Assembly: GCA_036825755.1 (NCBI GenBank)
Contig: DAISXR010000061.1
Span: 1 to 20,632, forward strand
DNA length: 20,632 nt
Direction of reading: 5' to 3'
Source: JAJFTV01 sp036825755
Lineage (GTDB): Bacteria; Chloroflexota; Anaerolineae; Anaerolineales; Anaerolineaceae
In this document: one piece after another, positions 1 to 7,069 of the stretch
Numbering within the stretch: position 1 is the first letter of the stretch
Layout of the letters: the number at the start of each line of letters is the position of its first letter
Position numbers and translations under genes: made by a program
Notes under the pieces: model-generated
What the model was told of the DNA's origin: nothing
Database searches by the model: none
What the model saw: only the letters and a program-made list of their open reading frames with translations

Positions 1-510
1 GGCAGCAAACTGACGGCCAGCATTGTGCTGTGGGGCTTTATTCAGGCGGCCTGGCCGGGCGAGCAGCGCGGGTGGATAGCCGAAAAACCCGCCCCGCTGG
101 CAGATGAACTCACCTTTGAACGTTTTGAAACGCTGTTCCAGGATCCGTCCATCACCCCGAAAACCAGTGTCAAGTACTTCATCATCAGCCAACCCGGTTT
201 GGGCGGGGTGGGCAACGGCTGCCTGCAGGATATCCTGTTCAACGCGCAGCTTCAACCCCGCCGCACGGTGCAGACGCTTTCAGAGGCTGAACGGTACAAC
301 CTGTATACGGCGGCTCGCAGCACCCTGCGTCAGATGATCGAATTGGGCGGGCGGGATACTGAGCGCGATTTATTCAATCAGCCGGGAGGGTATAAAATCA
401 TCATGGGCAGCCACGCAGCCGGAAAACCCTGTCCGCGCTGCGGGACTGCCGTTGAAAAAATCCAGTTTTTGGGAGGAGCTTCTTACTTCTGCCCGGGCTG
501 CCAGCACTAA
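1..510 (+). CDS. Fpg/Nei-family DNA glycosylase, C-terminal part (5' end outside window)
   Basis: Base-excision-repair glycosylase fragment; family members excise oxidised bases and nick the DNA. The frame is open from base 1, so the start and the N-terminal catalytic Pro/Glu lie upstream; 169 residues are visible. The helix-two-turn-helix segment is recognisable by GVGNG followed by LQDILFNA. A C-terminal zinc finger of the CxxC-x16-CxxC form uses Cys144, Cys147, Cys164 and Cys167 of the visible part, and the protein ends two residues later with QH, as this family usually does. The Arg normally found in the finger loop (GRxT or QRPF in Fpg and Nei) is absent: the loop reads LGGASYFC. That suggests a divergent subfamily rather than canonical MutM. 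Its TAA overlaps the TAG of the convergent nitroreductase gene. Confidence 0.9.
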   Translation, partial: GSKLTASIVLWGFIQAAWPGEQRGWIAEKPAPLADELTFERFETLFQDPSITPKTSVKYFIISQPGLGGVGNGCLQDILFNAQLQPRRTVQTLSEAERYNLYTAARSTLRQMIELGGRDTERDLFNQPGGYKIIMGSHAAGKPCPRCGTAVEKIQFLGGASYFCPGCQH

Positions 511-1265
511 TCGCCAGCCGGGCGTCCGACCGGGGCCAGATAGATCACAAATTCTTCTTCGCCGTCCAGGTTGAGCAGCCGGTCCACATTGGCCTGGTTG
601 TAGCCGTCATACCCGCAGGTGCCCAATCCCAACGCTTCGCAGGCCAGATACATGTTCTGGCACACATGCCCGGCATCCAGGGCCATGATCTTGTCGGAGA
701 TGATGCTGTAGCGCCACTCGGTACGGTAGGGGATGACCGCCCAAAAGAACACTGCCGCGGCGTTGTCGAGGAATTTGGCATAGTTTTCGTCGATCAGTCG
801 GGATTTCACGGCGTCCAGCGGCTCCAGCCAGCACAGGCGGTGCTCAAGGAATTGATAGCGGTATAAACCCGGCTCCACGCCCTCCACGCGGTTGATCACC
901 AGATAAGTTTCAAACGGGTGGCGGCACCCGCCTGAGGGCACGGTGCGGCGGGCAAATTTGCCGTCGCGGATGAATTCCTGAAATCCCTGTGTGGCCCACA
1001 GTAAAAAGGACAGTTCTTCCAGCGTGATGGGCTCACCGGTATAGCGGCGGCGGCTGCGGCGGGCGCGCACGGCCTGGATAAAAGGCATATCGCCAATGGT
1101 AAACTGGTCGGGGGGAACCAGATCCACCGTTTTAGCGCCTTCCGGGCAGGGTAGTTCCAGCGGGGGCGGGGGAACCTTACGCACCTGATCCGTTTCCAGG
1201 GTGGACCACAAATCCCACCGATCCGATTTCAACCACCCGCGCTGTGTTTTCAGTTTGTCATCCAT
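507..1265 (-). CDS. SagB/ThcOx-type nitroreductase (FMN oxidoreductase)
   Basis: Predicted FMN-dependent oxidoreductase of the SagB-type dehydrogenase branch of the nitroreductase fold, 252 aa. The start at 1265 is preferred over an in-frame ATG 45 bases further upstream because it has GGAG eight bases before it and begins 1 nt after the dipeptidase stop, an arrangement typical of coupled translation. Visible family features are RRSRRRY at residues 69-75 (phosphate-binding Arg cluster), a PSGGCRHPFE segment at 110-119, EPGLYRY at 131-137 and a late AGHVCQNMYLA helix. SagB enzymes in toxin clusters oxidise azolines to azoles, but no YcaO cyclodehydratase or precursor peptide lies nearby, so a stand-alone oxidoreductase role is more likely. 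The substrate cannot be told from sequence. Confidence 0.88.
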   Translation of the reverse strand: MDDKLKTQRGWLKSDRWDLWSTLETDQVRKVPPPPLELPCPEGAKTVDLVPPDQFTIGDMPFIQAVRARRSRRRYTGEPITLEELSFLLWATQGFQEFIRDGKFARRTVPSGGCRHPFETYLVINRVEGVEPGLYRYQFLEHRLCWLEPLDAVKSRLIDENYAKFLDNAAAVFFWAVIPYRTEWRYSIISDKIMALDAGHVCQNMYLACEALGLGTCGYDGYNQANVDRLLNLDGEEEFVIYLAPVGRPAGD

Positions 1266-1266
1266 G

Positions 1267-2097
1267 TTATTTTCTCCATACCTGTTCAAAGACTCGCATA
1301 AAATTTTCACCCAGGATCTTGAGGATCACCTCGTCGGAATGCCCGCGCCGTACCAATGCCTCGGTCAGCAGCGGATATTTTGAGACGTCCTCCAGCCCTT
1401 TGGGCGAGGTATCCCAACCNNNNNNNNNNNNNNNNNNNNNNNNNNNNNNNNNNNNNNNNNNNNNNNNNNNNNNNNNNNNNNNNNNNNNNNNNNNNNNNNN
1501 NNNNNNNNNNNNNNNNNNNCCCGGTTCGGGGCCATCGGCAAACATGTTACGCCGGTTGTGGGTCAGGCAGGCCATGCGCAATCCCAGTCTGTAATACAAA
1601 TCCAGATAGCGCGGCTCGCATCCCAGGGCATCAAGGCCTTCCAGAGCCAGCACGCCGCCCACCTTGCCCTCGCGCTTGATGCGGCGGATATCGGCTGCGC
1701 TGGTGACCATTTCAAAATCAGGATTGTCTTCCACTTCTTTGTGGAACCACCACACCATATCCAACCCGCGTTCCAGGGCGCGCTGCAGATGTTTGTTTTC
1801 CAGATAAATGCCGCACACTTGCACGGTGATGCCGCCGCGTTTGAACTGCGGCAGGCTGAACTGCCCCATGGTGCCAAAGTATTGCGAATGCGGCGAAAAG
1901 GACGCGAAATCCGGGCCGAGCGATTCGATCAATCCGGGCGGAGCCTGCCAGCCCTCCGGCTCCGGCAGACGGATTTCCTGGGCCAGGCGCATCTTGCCGT
2001 CGGCGATCGGCATCAGCAGATCGCTGTGCGTGTCGATCACCACGGCACGTTGGTGCAGATCGTGCGCCCGCTTTTTGATTTGTTCTTCTGTGAGCAT
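1267..2097 (-). CDS. Membrane dipeptidase (peptidase M19), interrupted by assembly gap
   Basis: Zinc dipeptidase of the renal dipeptidase family, which hydrolyses dipeptides including ones with D-residues. The start at 2097 (AAGGA seven bases upstream) is chosen over an in-frame ATG at 2232 because the family's first conserved motif follows at once: IDTHSDLL with His24 and Asp26 as metal ligands. The bridging Glu is Glu153 in LALEGLDALG, followed by LTHNRRN at 178-184. The C-terminus has the family ending GLEDVSKYPLLTEALVRRG. About 192 residues precede the 100-N gap. The remaining two His ligands and the DHxGxGSDFDG segment should lie between, and 34 codons cannot hold them, so the gap is nominal and the true gene is longer. 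It is translationally linked to the downstream nitroreductase gene. Confidence 0.88.
   Translation of the reverse strand: MLTEEQIKKRAHDLHQRAVVIDTHSDLLMPIADGKMRLAQEIRLPEPEGWQAPPGLIESLGPDFASFSPHSQYFGTMGQFSLPQFKRGGITVQVCGIYLENKHLQRALERGLDMVWWFHKEVEDNPDFEMVTSAADIRRIKREGKVGGVLALEGLDALGCEPRYLDLYYRLGLRMACLTHNRRNMFADGPEPXXXXXXXXXXXXXXXXXXXXXXXXXXXXXXXXXXGWDTSPKGLEDVSKYPLLTEALVRRGHSDEVILKILGENFMRVFEQVWRK
1420..1519. other. Assembly gap (100 N)
   Basis: Exactly 100 unknown bases inside the dipeptidase gene, the usual placeholder for a gap of unknown size. Frame happens to be preserved across it. Judged by the missing M19 core motifs, about 100 more codons than the placeholder allows are probably absent. 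Confidence 0.98.
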
Positions 2098-2217
2098 AGG
2101 GAGATCCTTTCGATGACGAAGGGATAAGATGCAAAGCTGTGGACTATTGTAATACAGGTAAGGGGGCGGATGATTGGTGAAAGAGCGTTTGTTCAACAGA
2201 CTTTGAATGTCAATCTG

Positions 2218-2245
2218 GTAGGGGAGGTTCATGAACCTCCACTAC
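2218..2245. repeat. 28-bp near-perfect palindrome
   Basis: Two 14-base arms meet at 2231/2232 with one mismatch; the inner 18 bases (GGAGGTTCATGAACCTCC, 2223-2240) are perfect. It lies between the divergent dipeptidase and DinB-like genes, upstream of both. It may be a REP-like dispersed element, an operator, or part of an untranslated hairpin. No T-run follows on either side, so it is not a standard terminator. Confidence 0.75.
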
Positions 2246-2332
2246 GAGGGAGACGAAAGAGGTAAGCCTCTTATTCTCCTGATAAAACGTTGGTATTGCA
2301 GAAGTACTTTCAACCTCACACCGAATTATGTT

Positions 2333-2338
2333 TATAAT
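2333..2338 (+). promoter_or_regulatory. Putative -10 box of the DinB-like gene
   Basis: A perfect TATAAT lies 40 bases upstream of the start codon in an AT-rich stretch. The best -35 candidate (TTCAAC at 2309-2314, 18-base spacer) is weak, so only the -10 is called. Confidence 0.5.
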
Positions 2339-2377
2339 GCTTCCATAGATTTATCCGACTGAGCGGAGAGGCACACC

Positions 2378-2878
2378 ATGAGCGGTAAAAACGCGATCAT
2401 TCGACAACTGGAAGACGAGTACCGGCTATGGCTGGGGATGCTCGAGCCGATGAGCACAGAGCAGGCCGAGGAAGTTCAGTTTGAAGCACTATCCCTCAAA
2501 GATAAGATAGCCCATTTGTGGGCCTGGCAGCAGCGCACCATCGAAAAACTGCAGGCGGCCATGGAAGACCGCGAGCCGGAGTTCCCTGAGTGGCCGGCGG
2601 GGCTGGATCCGGATCGCGAAGAGGATCTGGAGCCGGTCAATAGTTGGATCTATGACAGCCTGAAAGACAAAAGCTGGGATGAAGTGCTGACCGATTGGGA
2701 AAACGGTTTTCAGATCGTCATCGACCTGGCCGGACAGATCCCGGAGGATGCTCTGCTGGAAAAGGGGCGCTTTGCCTGGTTGGGGGATGGTCGACTGTAT
2801 GATGTGTTGTACGGAACATACGATCATCACCACGTGGAGCACCTGCCGGATATGAAGCGCTGGATGCCCGGTGAATAG
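2378..2878 (+). CDS. DinB/ClbS-DfsB-like four-helix protein
   Basis: A 166-residue cytoplasmic protein resembling the ClbS/DfsB family (DUF1706) of the DinB superfamily. Members are four-helix bundles; ClbS is a cyclopropane hydrolase giving resistance to colibactin, while many DinB relatives bind a metal through three His and act in thiol-dependent or unknown reactions. Seen here: a helix DKIAHLWAWQQ with His46, and a late YDHHHVEHL segment (His150-152 and His155), which fit the expected metal or active-site His positions. The strongly acidic middle (residues 63-95) is a loop between helices. The start is supported by GGAGAGG seven bases upstream. It is monocistronic and convergent with the aldo/keto reductase. 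A specific substrate cannot be assigned. Confidence 0.75.
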   Translation: MSGKNAIIRQLEDEYRLWLGMLEPMSTEQAEEVQFEALSLKDKIAHLWAWQQRTIEKLQAAMEDREPEFPEWPAGLDPDREEDLEPVNSWIYDSLKDKSWDEVLTDWENGFQIVIDLAGQIPEDALLEKGRFAWLGDGRLYDVLYGTYDHHHVEHLPDMKRWMPGE

Positions 2879-2940
2879 GTCACTTGCCCACTTTTAAGCA
2901 GCAACGCACAGTAAATGCCATCCAGCGGGGCGGAAATTTA

Positions 2941-3009
2941 CGTTTCCAGATATGCAAACGTGAGAAGATCTGACCTTAGCCGATCCCTCACTGGCGTTCG
3001 GGAGGACAA
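2941..3009 (+). repeat. Imperfect direct repeat, copy 1
   Basis: Begins CGTTTCCAGATATG and ends TGGCGTTCGGGAGGACAA. Its first 20 bases can fold as an 8-base stem with loop GATA and one mismatch. The middle (about 10 bases after CGTGA) is not conserved, while CCTTAGCCGATCCCT and CTGGCGTTCGGGA are shared with copy 2, whose start lies 180 bases downstream. Confidence 0.85.
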
Positions 3010-3064
3010 CAGAGGACACTAAGGTGCATGAAATCCTTTTCCTCGTAACCATGCCCGTTTTGTC

Positions 3065-3099
3065 ATCTCGCAGTGAAGACGAAGTCTTCACGCAGAGAT
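3065..3099. repeat. Hairpin between the repeat copies
   Basis: GTGAAGAC (3073-3080), loop GAA, GTCTTCAC (3084-3091) form a perfect 8-bp stem. Outer ATCTC (3065-3069) and GAGAT (3095-3099) add a second stem across a small internal loop. The sequence resembles dispersed hairpin elements of environmental genomes; no poly-T follows. Confidence 0.75.
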
Positions 3100-3120
3100 C
3101 CGCCCGAAGTCTCGCGGTAA

Positions 3121-3188
3121 CGTTTCCAGATATGGAACCGTGATTGATTTTTCCTTAGCCGATCCCTAACTGGCGTTCGGGATGACAA
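3121..3188 (+). repeat. Imperfect direct repeat, copy 2
   Basis: Aligns with copy 1 at CGTTTCCAGATATG, CGTGA, CCTTAGCCGATCCCT and CTGGCGTTCGGGA. The 5' stem is kept although the second arm differs (TGGAACCG against TGCAAACG in copy 1); each arm still pairs with CGTTTCCA with a single mismatch. Confidence 0.85.
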
Positions 3189-3242
3189 TAATGAGCAGTA
3201 TGCCAGCGAGTGGATATGCTGATCCCACAACCCAATCTGCGC

Positions 3243-4145
3243 CTACTCGCTTTTCATCGTAAATGCCGAGAGATCCTTCTCTAAATAACGATCCTTCCAA
3301 CCGGTGGGATGATCCCACTCGTTCGCCTTCCAGGGCATATTTTCCGGCTTCGCCAGATGGATGATGTCTTTAAAATACTGCAGCCGTTCCTCGTCACTCA
3401 TAGGCACAAAGTTTTCCGCCACTTCCAGGTTCTCTTCCAACTGCGCCATGGTCTCCATGCCTACAATGATCGTGCTGATGGGCAGACCCAGGGCATAACG
3501 CAGCGAGCGTTTGGATTCATGCTTGAGCGAACCCAGCCCCATCACCTTCATGCCGATGGTGGCGATACCGGTAAACTGGGCAAACGGCAGGAATTCCTCG
3601 GCAAAGCTTTTGATGAAATGATCCAACCCGGAAACAGCGACCAGAGCGCTCTCAAACGGAAAACGTTTGATCCCCTCCACCAGGATCTGCGGATCGGTGT
3701 GACCGCTGATGCTGATATGACTTACCATGCCCTGATCGCGGGCCTGCACGGCTGCCTCAACGGCCCCGCCCTTGCCGGTGAAGGCATCCAGGCGTTCAAA
3801 GCTGTACATGTTATGCATACGCCATTCATCTACATGATCGGTCTGCAGACGTTTCAGGCTCTGTTCCAGCTGGCGCAGCGCGCCATCACGGGTGGGATCG
3901 GTGGTTTTGGTGGCGATCCACATCTCCGAGCGGCGGCGCGCTGCCACCAAACCCAGCCGTTCTTCGGCCTGCCCGTCCGAGTAGGCCCAGGCGGTATCGA
4001 AATAACGGATACCGCGGTCGATGGCGGTGTTGACGATGACCACCGCCTCGTCCTGGGTACAGCCGTGCGCATCCACAATACGCTGTCCGCCAAAACTGAG
4101 GATGGGAAAAGACTGGCCGGTTTTGCCAAAGGGTCGAGTTTCCAT
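3243..4145 (-). CDS. Aldo/keto reductase
   Basis: NAD(P)H-dependent oxidoreductase with a TIM barrel, 300 aa, cytoplasmic. The complete AKR catalytic tetrad is visible: Asp50 and Tyr55 in RYFDTAWAYS, Lys80 in IATKTTD and His111 in RMHN. The N-terminus METRPFGKTGQSFPILSFGG is a typical AKR opening, and the start has AAGGAGAT five bases upstream. The segment ISTIIVGMETMAQLEENLEVAE near residues 220-245 matches the cofactor-binding end of the barrel. No iron-sulfur CxxC tail is present, so it is not the ferredoxin-like subtype. It follows comEC on the same strand after 130 bases; TACAAT on the minus strand at 4230-4225 could be its own -10. Substrate unknown. Confidence 0.93.
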   Translation of the reverse strand: METRPFGKTGQSFPILSFGGQRIVDAHGCTQDEAVVIVNTAIDRGIRYFDTAWAYSDGQAEERLGLVAARRRSEMWIATKTTDPTRDGALRQLEQSLKRLQTDHVDEWRMHNMYSFERLDAFTGKGGAVEAAVQARDQGMVSHISISGHTDPQILVEGIKRFPFESALVAVSGLDHFIKSFAEEFLPFAQFTGIATIGMKVMGLGSLKHESKRSLRYALGLPISTIIVGMETMAQLEENLEVAENFVPMSDEERLQYFKDIIHLAKPENMPWKANEWDHPTGWKDRYLEKDLSAFTMKSE

Positions 4146-4275
4146 AGGTATCTCCTTATCAGGTGAACAGCCTGCTCTCCGAAGTCCCCCGGCGCGGGCA
4201 GGCGCGAAAAATCATGCTAATGCTATTGTACCCTGTGGAAAGAGAAATTCATCCGCCGCGGGCGTCTGAACCTGT

Positions 4276-6591
4276 TTAGTCGCCCACGCTGGCCTGCATC
4301 GATAAACCGTCTGTGACCACCTCGATATGAGCGTAGTCATCCAGATGCACCCAGCGCGGGTCATCAGCCGGGAGATCCGCGCTGCCGGCACCCTGCCAGA
4401 TCACCAGCACTGGGGCCAGGGCATCCCATTCCGCCGGTGGGGTTGAAACCACATCCGCCTCACCCAGAAGCAGGGCATCCAGCCCGGCCAGATCCTGGTG
4501 GTCGAGCGTACCCAGCGGTACGCCGCCCGGGATGAGCAGGCTGAAGTTCTGCCAGGCAATCAGCAGGGCTGTGCCGGAGGAACTGTGCTGCAAAACCCGC
4601 ACAACCGGCCCCTGATCCACACTCACAGTCTGACCCGTTTGCAACCATAAAGGTTCCACTCCCGTATCTCGCAGCGATTCGGCAATCAGTTCGCCATTGC
4701 GCAGCCCGGCGGCCTGCTCATTCCATAACAGCATCCCGGCAGGGAACTGTTCCAGCACCGCCGGTAAACCGGCCAGCGGTTTGGATTTACCCTGAGTCAC
4801 CAGCATGGCATCCAGACGGCGGCGGGACCATGGCATGCGCTGCCCCAGTTCGCTGTTCAGGCGGCTGGCGCTGGAACTGCCGTTGATCAACAGGGTCTCA
4901 CCGGCGGGCATCTGCACCCACACGACCGGGCCGTCGGGCACATTGATCACATCCACATGCAGCCGCCCATCCGGCAGCAGCGCCGCGCTGTTCCACAAGG
5001 CAACACACACCAGCGTCAGGGCTGCCAGCACGGCCGTCGGGCGCACCTGTTTGGACAGGTCAGACACCTTAGGGAGGTACTTTGCCAGTGCGGCTTCCAA
5101 CGAGAACGCCGCCAGGATCAGGTAAAAAACCACCGGCAGCCATAGAGGAATGGCCCCACTCTGCAGCGATCCGCCCGAAATGCCGGCCAGGAGTTGCACC
5201 ATGCGGTTGGTGTACGCGGGAAGCGCCCAGGTGACGTAGCCCAATAATTTGCCCAGCGGCAGCCACGCCAACCCGCCCAGCAGGGCGACCCCGCCCAAGA
5301 TCATCACCAGCGGTTGTACCGGCAGAATCAATACATTGGCCAGCAGCGAGGAGAATGACAGTCTCCCAAAGTGATACAGGATCAGCGGCAATGTGGTGAG
5401 CTGCGCGGCAAGCGTGAATAGCAAATAATCGCTCAACCAGCCGCTCCAACGCCGGGCCGTTGTCGGCGAAAAATGCCGCTCCAGCCGGGTCAGCAGGGCA
5501 GCCTGCCAGCGTTCAGCGTACAGCACTAACCCCAACGTGGCCGCAAAGGAAAGTTGAAAACCCGCATCGTGGAGGAGCAGCGGATTGAAGAAGCACATGA
5601 CCGCCCCGGTGAACGCCAGGCTGTTGATACCGGTGTTCTCACGCCCGATCTGGCGTCCGATCAGCGCCATGGAACCCATCACCGCCGCCCGCACCACCGA
5701 AGCCTGCCCTCCCACCAACACCGTGTAGAGGATGATAGCCAGGATGGCCCCCAGCGGCGCCCACAGACGCGGCAGCAGGCGTGAACTGGCTTTGAAAAAT
5801 AATCCGGCCAAAATAGCAATGTTGAAGCCCGAGATGGCGATGATGTGCGAGGTGCCGGTGGTTTGAAACGCTTCTTCCAGATCAGCTGGGATATCGTGCT
5901 CCAGACCCAGCAAAATGCCTGACATGAGCGCGGCTTCCGGTTGAGGGAAAATGGTTTGCAGGGTGCGGTTGGCTGCCGAGCGTAAGCGGAAAATGCCGAC
6001 CTTCAGAGGGCTGCCGCTGCGGTGCTCCAGAAATTCGACGTACGGAAAGTACAGCGTGGAGTAGATGCGGCGCACGGCTAAATAATCACGATAGGAAAAT
6101 TCCTCGTTTTCAGCCGGGGCAGTGAGCTTCCCGTTCAGGTACAGCCAATCACCATACTGCCACTCGCTGCCAGCCGGCAGACGAACCAACACCTTGCCTT
6201 TCACGGGCAAATTCTGCCCATCGATCTCCATTTCACCGGCCTGTACGGTGATCTGCACGGCGTTGTCGCGCACATCCGCGTAGTCAACGATCATGCCGGT
6301 CAGGCGAACCTGTGAGCCGTTGTAATACGCCAGATCCCCCGGATCAAAAACCGGTTGGCGCAGTTGATACCAGGCCGCGCCGGCCAGCAGGGCTGCCAGG
6401 ATAAGAGATACGGTCAGATGTGAAAACCGCCTAAAGGCTAAAAGCCAATCAGGCGGTGAAAGGCGTTTCTCCAAAAAGGACCCTGCCAGGCATGCACCAC
6501 TCAACCCCGCCCAAACCGGCCACGGCAGGCTCAGCAGGTCAGCCAGACACAACCCGGCCAGAAAAGCGGATGACAGCCACAGCAGGGGCAT
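4276..6591 (-). CDS. comEC: ComEC/Rec2-family DNA-uptake channel with degenerate nuclease-like domain
   Basis: Inner-membrane channel that carries single-stranded DNA into the cell during transformation; 771 aa, a normal ComEC length. Order of parts: N-terminal membrane helices (about 1-75), a soluble OB-like domain (about 85-185, with GKVLVRLPAG and YGDWLYLNGKL), the Competence domain with its signature GTSHIIAISGFNIAILAGL near residues 247-266, many hydrophobic helices to about 540, and a C-terminal beta-lactamase-like domain (544-771). In that last domain the usual metal-binding HxHxDH is replaced by TQGKSKPLAGL (599-609), and the GQGD, LIDxG and late GHHGS motifs are also gone. The start lies 6 bases after the deaminase stop without a strong Shine-Dalgarno site, suggesting coupled translation. 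comEA was not seen. Confidence 0.92.
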   Translation of the reverse strand: MPLLWLSSAFLAGLCLADLLSLPWPVWAGLSGACLAGSFLEKRLSPPDWLLAFRRFSHLTVSLILAALLAGAAWYQLRQPVFDPGDLAYYNGSQVRLTGMIVDYADVRDNAVQITVQAGEMEIDGQNLPVKGKVLVRLPAGSEWQYGDWLYLNGKLTAPAENEEFSYRDYLAVRRIYSTLYFPYVEFLEHRSGSPLKVGIFRLRSAANRTLQTIFPQPEAALMSGILLGLEHDIPADLEEAFQTTGTSHIIAISGFNIAILAGLFFKASSRLLPRLWAPLGAILAIILYTVLVGGQASVVRAAVMGSMALIGRQIGRENTGINSLAFTGAVMCFFNPLLLHDAGFQLSFAATLGLVLYAERWQAALLTRLERHFSPTTARRWSGWLSDYLLFTLAAQLTTLPLILYHFGRLSFSSLLANVLILPVQPLVMILGGVALLGGLAWLPLGKLLGYVTWALPAYTNRMVQLLAGISGGSLQSGAIPLWLPVVFYLILAAFSLEAALAKYLPKVSDLSKQVRPTAVLAALTLVCVALWNSAALLPDGRLHVDVINVPDGPVVWVQMPAGETLLINGSSSASRLNSELGQRMPWSRRRLDAMLVTQGKSKPLAGLPAVLEQFPAGMLLWNEQAAGLRNGELIAESLRDTGVEPLWLQTGQTVSVDQGPVVRVLQHSSSGTALLIAWQNFSLLIPGGVPLGTLDHQDLAGLDALLLGEADVVSTPPAEWDALAPVLVIWQGAGSADLPADDPRWVHLDDYAHIEVVTDGLSMQASVGD

Positions 6592-6597
6592 GAGGTT

Positions 6598-7011
6598 TTA
6601 AGGGATTTGCGGTTCCCACACTTCGCAGTACGGGTGCGGCAGCAGCTCGCGCAGCAGCACCGAGCGGTCGGCGCCCAGCACCACCTCGGTGGTATCCAGA
6701 TTTTTCTCGTCGATCTGGTACATAAACTCGCGGCAGCGTCCGCATGGCGGCAGCACCGTTTTCCCGCTGGCAATTGCCGCCACTTTGAGGATGTGCGTCT
6801 CACCGGCGGTGATCATGGCGGCGATGGCGCTGTGCTCGGCGCAGAAACCAATCCCGCTGCTGATGTCGATGCACACGCCATAATACAGCTTGCCCGACTC
6901 ACTCAGCAGGGCGCAGGCCACGCTACCGGCCGAATTCCCGCGCCCTAACTCGCGTTCACCCCACACCCGGGCGGCCAGATCGATCATTTCCTGATTGGAC
7001 GGTATGTTCAT
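6598..7011 (-). CDS. Cytidine deaminase-like zinc deaminase
   Basis: 137-residue zinc hydrolase of the cytidine deaminase superfamily, converting (deoxy)cytidine or an analogue to the uridine form. The zinc site is complete: Cys57-Ala-Glu59 in GFCAEHSAI, and Cys90 and Cys93 in PPCGRCRE; Glu59 is the proton shuttle. Length and layout fit the small tetrameric type. The ending RELLPHPYCEVWE recalls blasticidin-S deaminase as much as pyrimidine-salvage Cdd, so the substrate is uncertain. The start has AAGGAGA seven bases upstream. It lies directly upstream of comEC (6-base spacing) and downstream of the lipoprotein gene. In Bacillus the deaminase gene comEB is likewise next to comEC, although that deaminase is of the dCMP type. 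Confidence 0.88.
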   Translation of the reverse strand: MNIPSNQEMIDLAARVWGERELGRGNSAGSVACALLSESGKLYYGVCIDISSGIGFCAEHSAIAAMITAGETHILKVAAIASGKTVLPPCGRCREFMYQIDEKNLDTTEVVLGADRSVLLRELLPHPYCEVWEPQIP

Positions 7012-7069
7012 TGATGTTCTCCTTGTTTTCGTTTAGGTCAGGTGCATTTTTTGTAATACATTCGGATGA

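Larger units (their letters stand above)
2879..3242. other. Gene-free repeat-bearing intergenic block
   Basis: 364 bases between two convergent genes with no credible coding frame. It holds two copies of a roughly 69-base imperfect repeat and, between them, a GAA-loop hairpin. The right end of the second copy (read on the minus strand TTGTCATCCCG) and the start of the middle module (plus strand TTGTCATCTCG) share a common edge, which suggests several repeat modules in both orientations. No T-run terminator was found. Confidence 0.7.

Noticed and set aside
1558..2127. 189-codon open frame on the plus strand beside the N gap
   Set aside because: Antisense to the M19 dipeptidase motifs; no protein family resemblance.
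2941..3188. Possible CRISPR array or attachment sites
   Set aside because: Only two copies, about 69 bases each and imperfect, with no regular spacers and no cas or integrase gene nearby.
3309..4166. 285-codon open frame on the plus strand
   Set aside because: Exactly antisense to the aldo/keto reductase with its full catalytic tetrad; low-complexity composition with many His and Gln, typical of a shadow frame, and no ribosome site.
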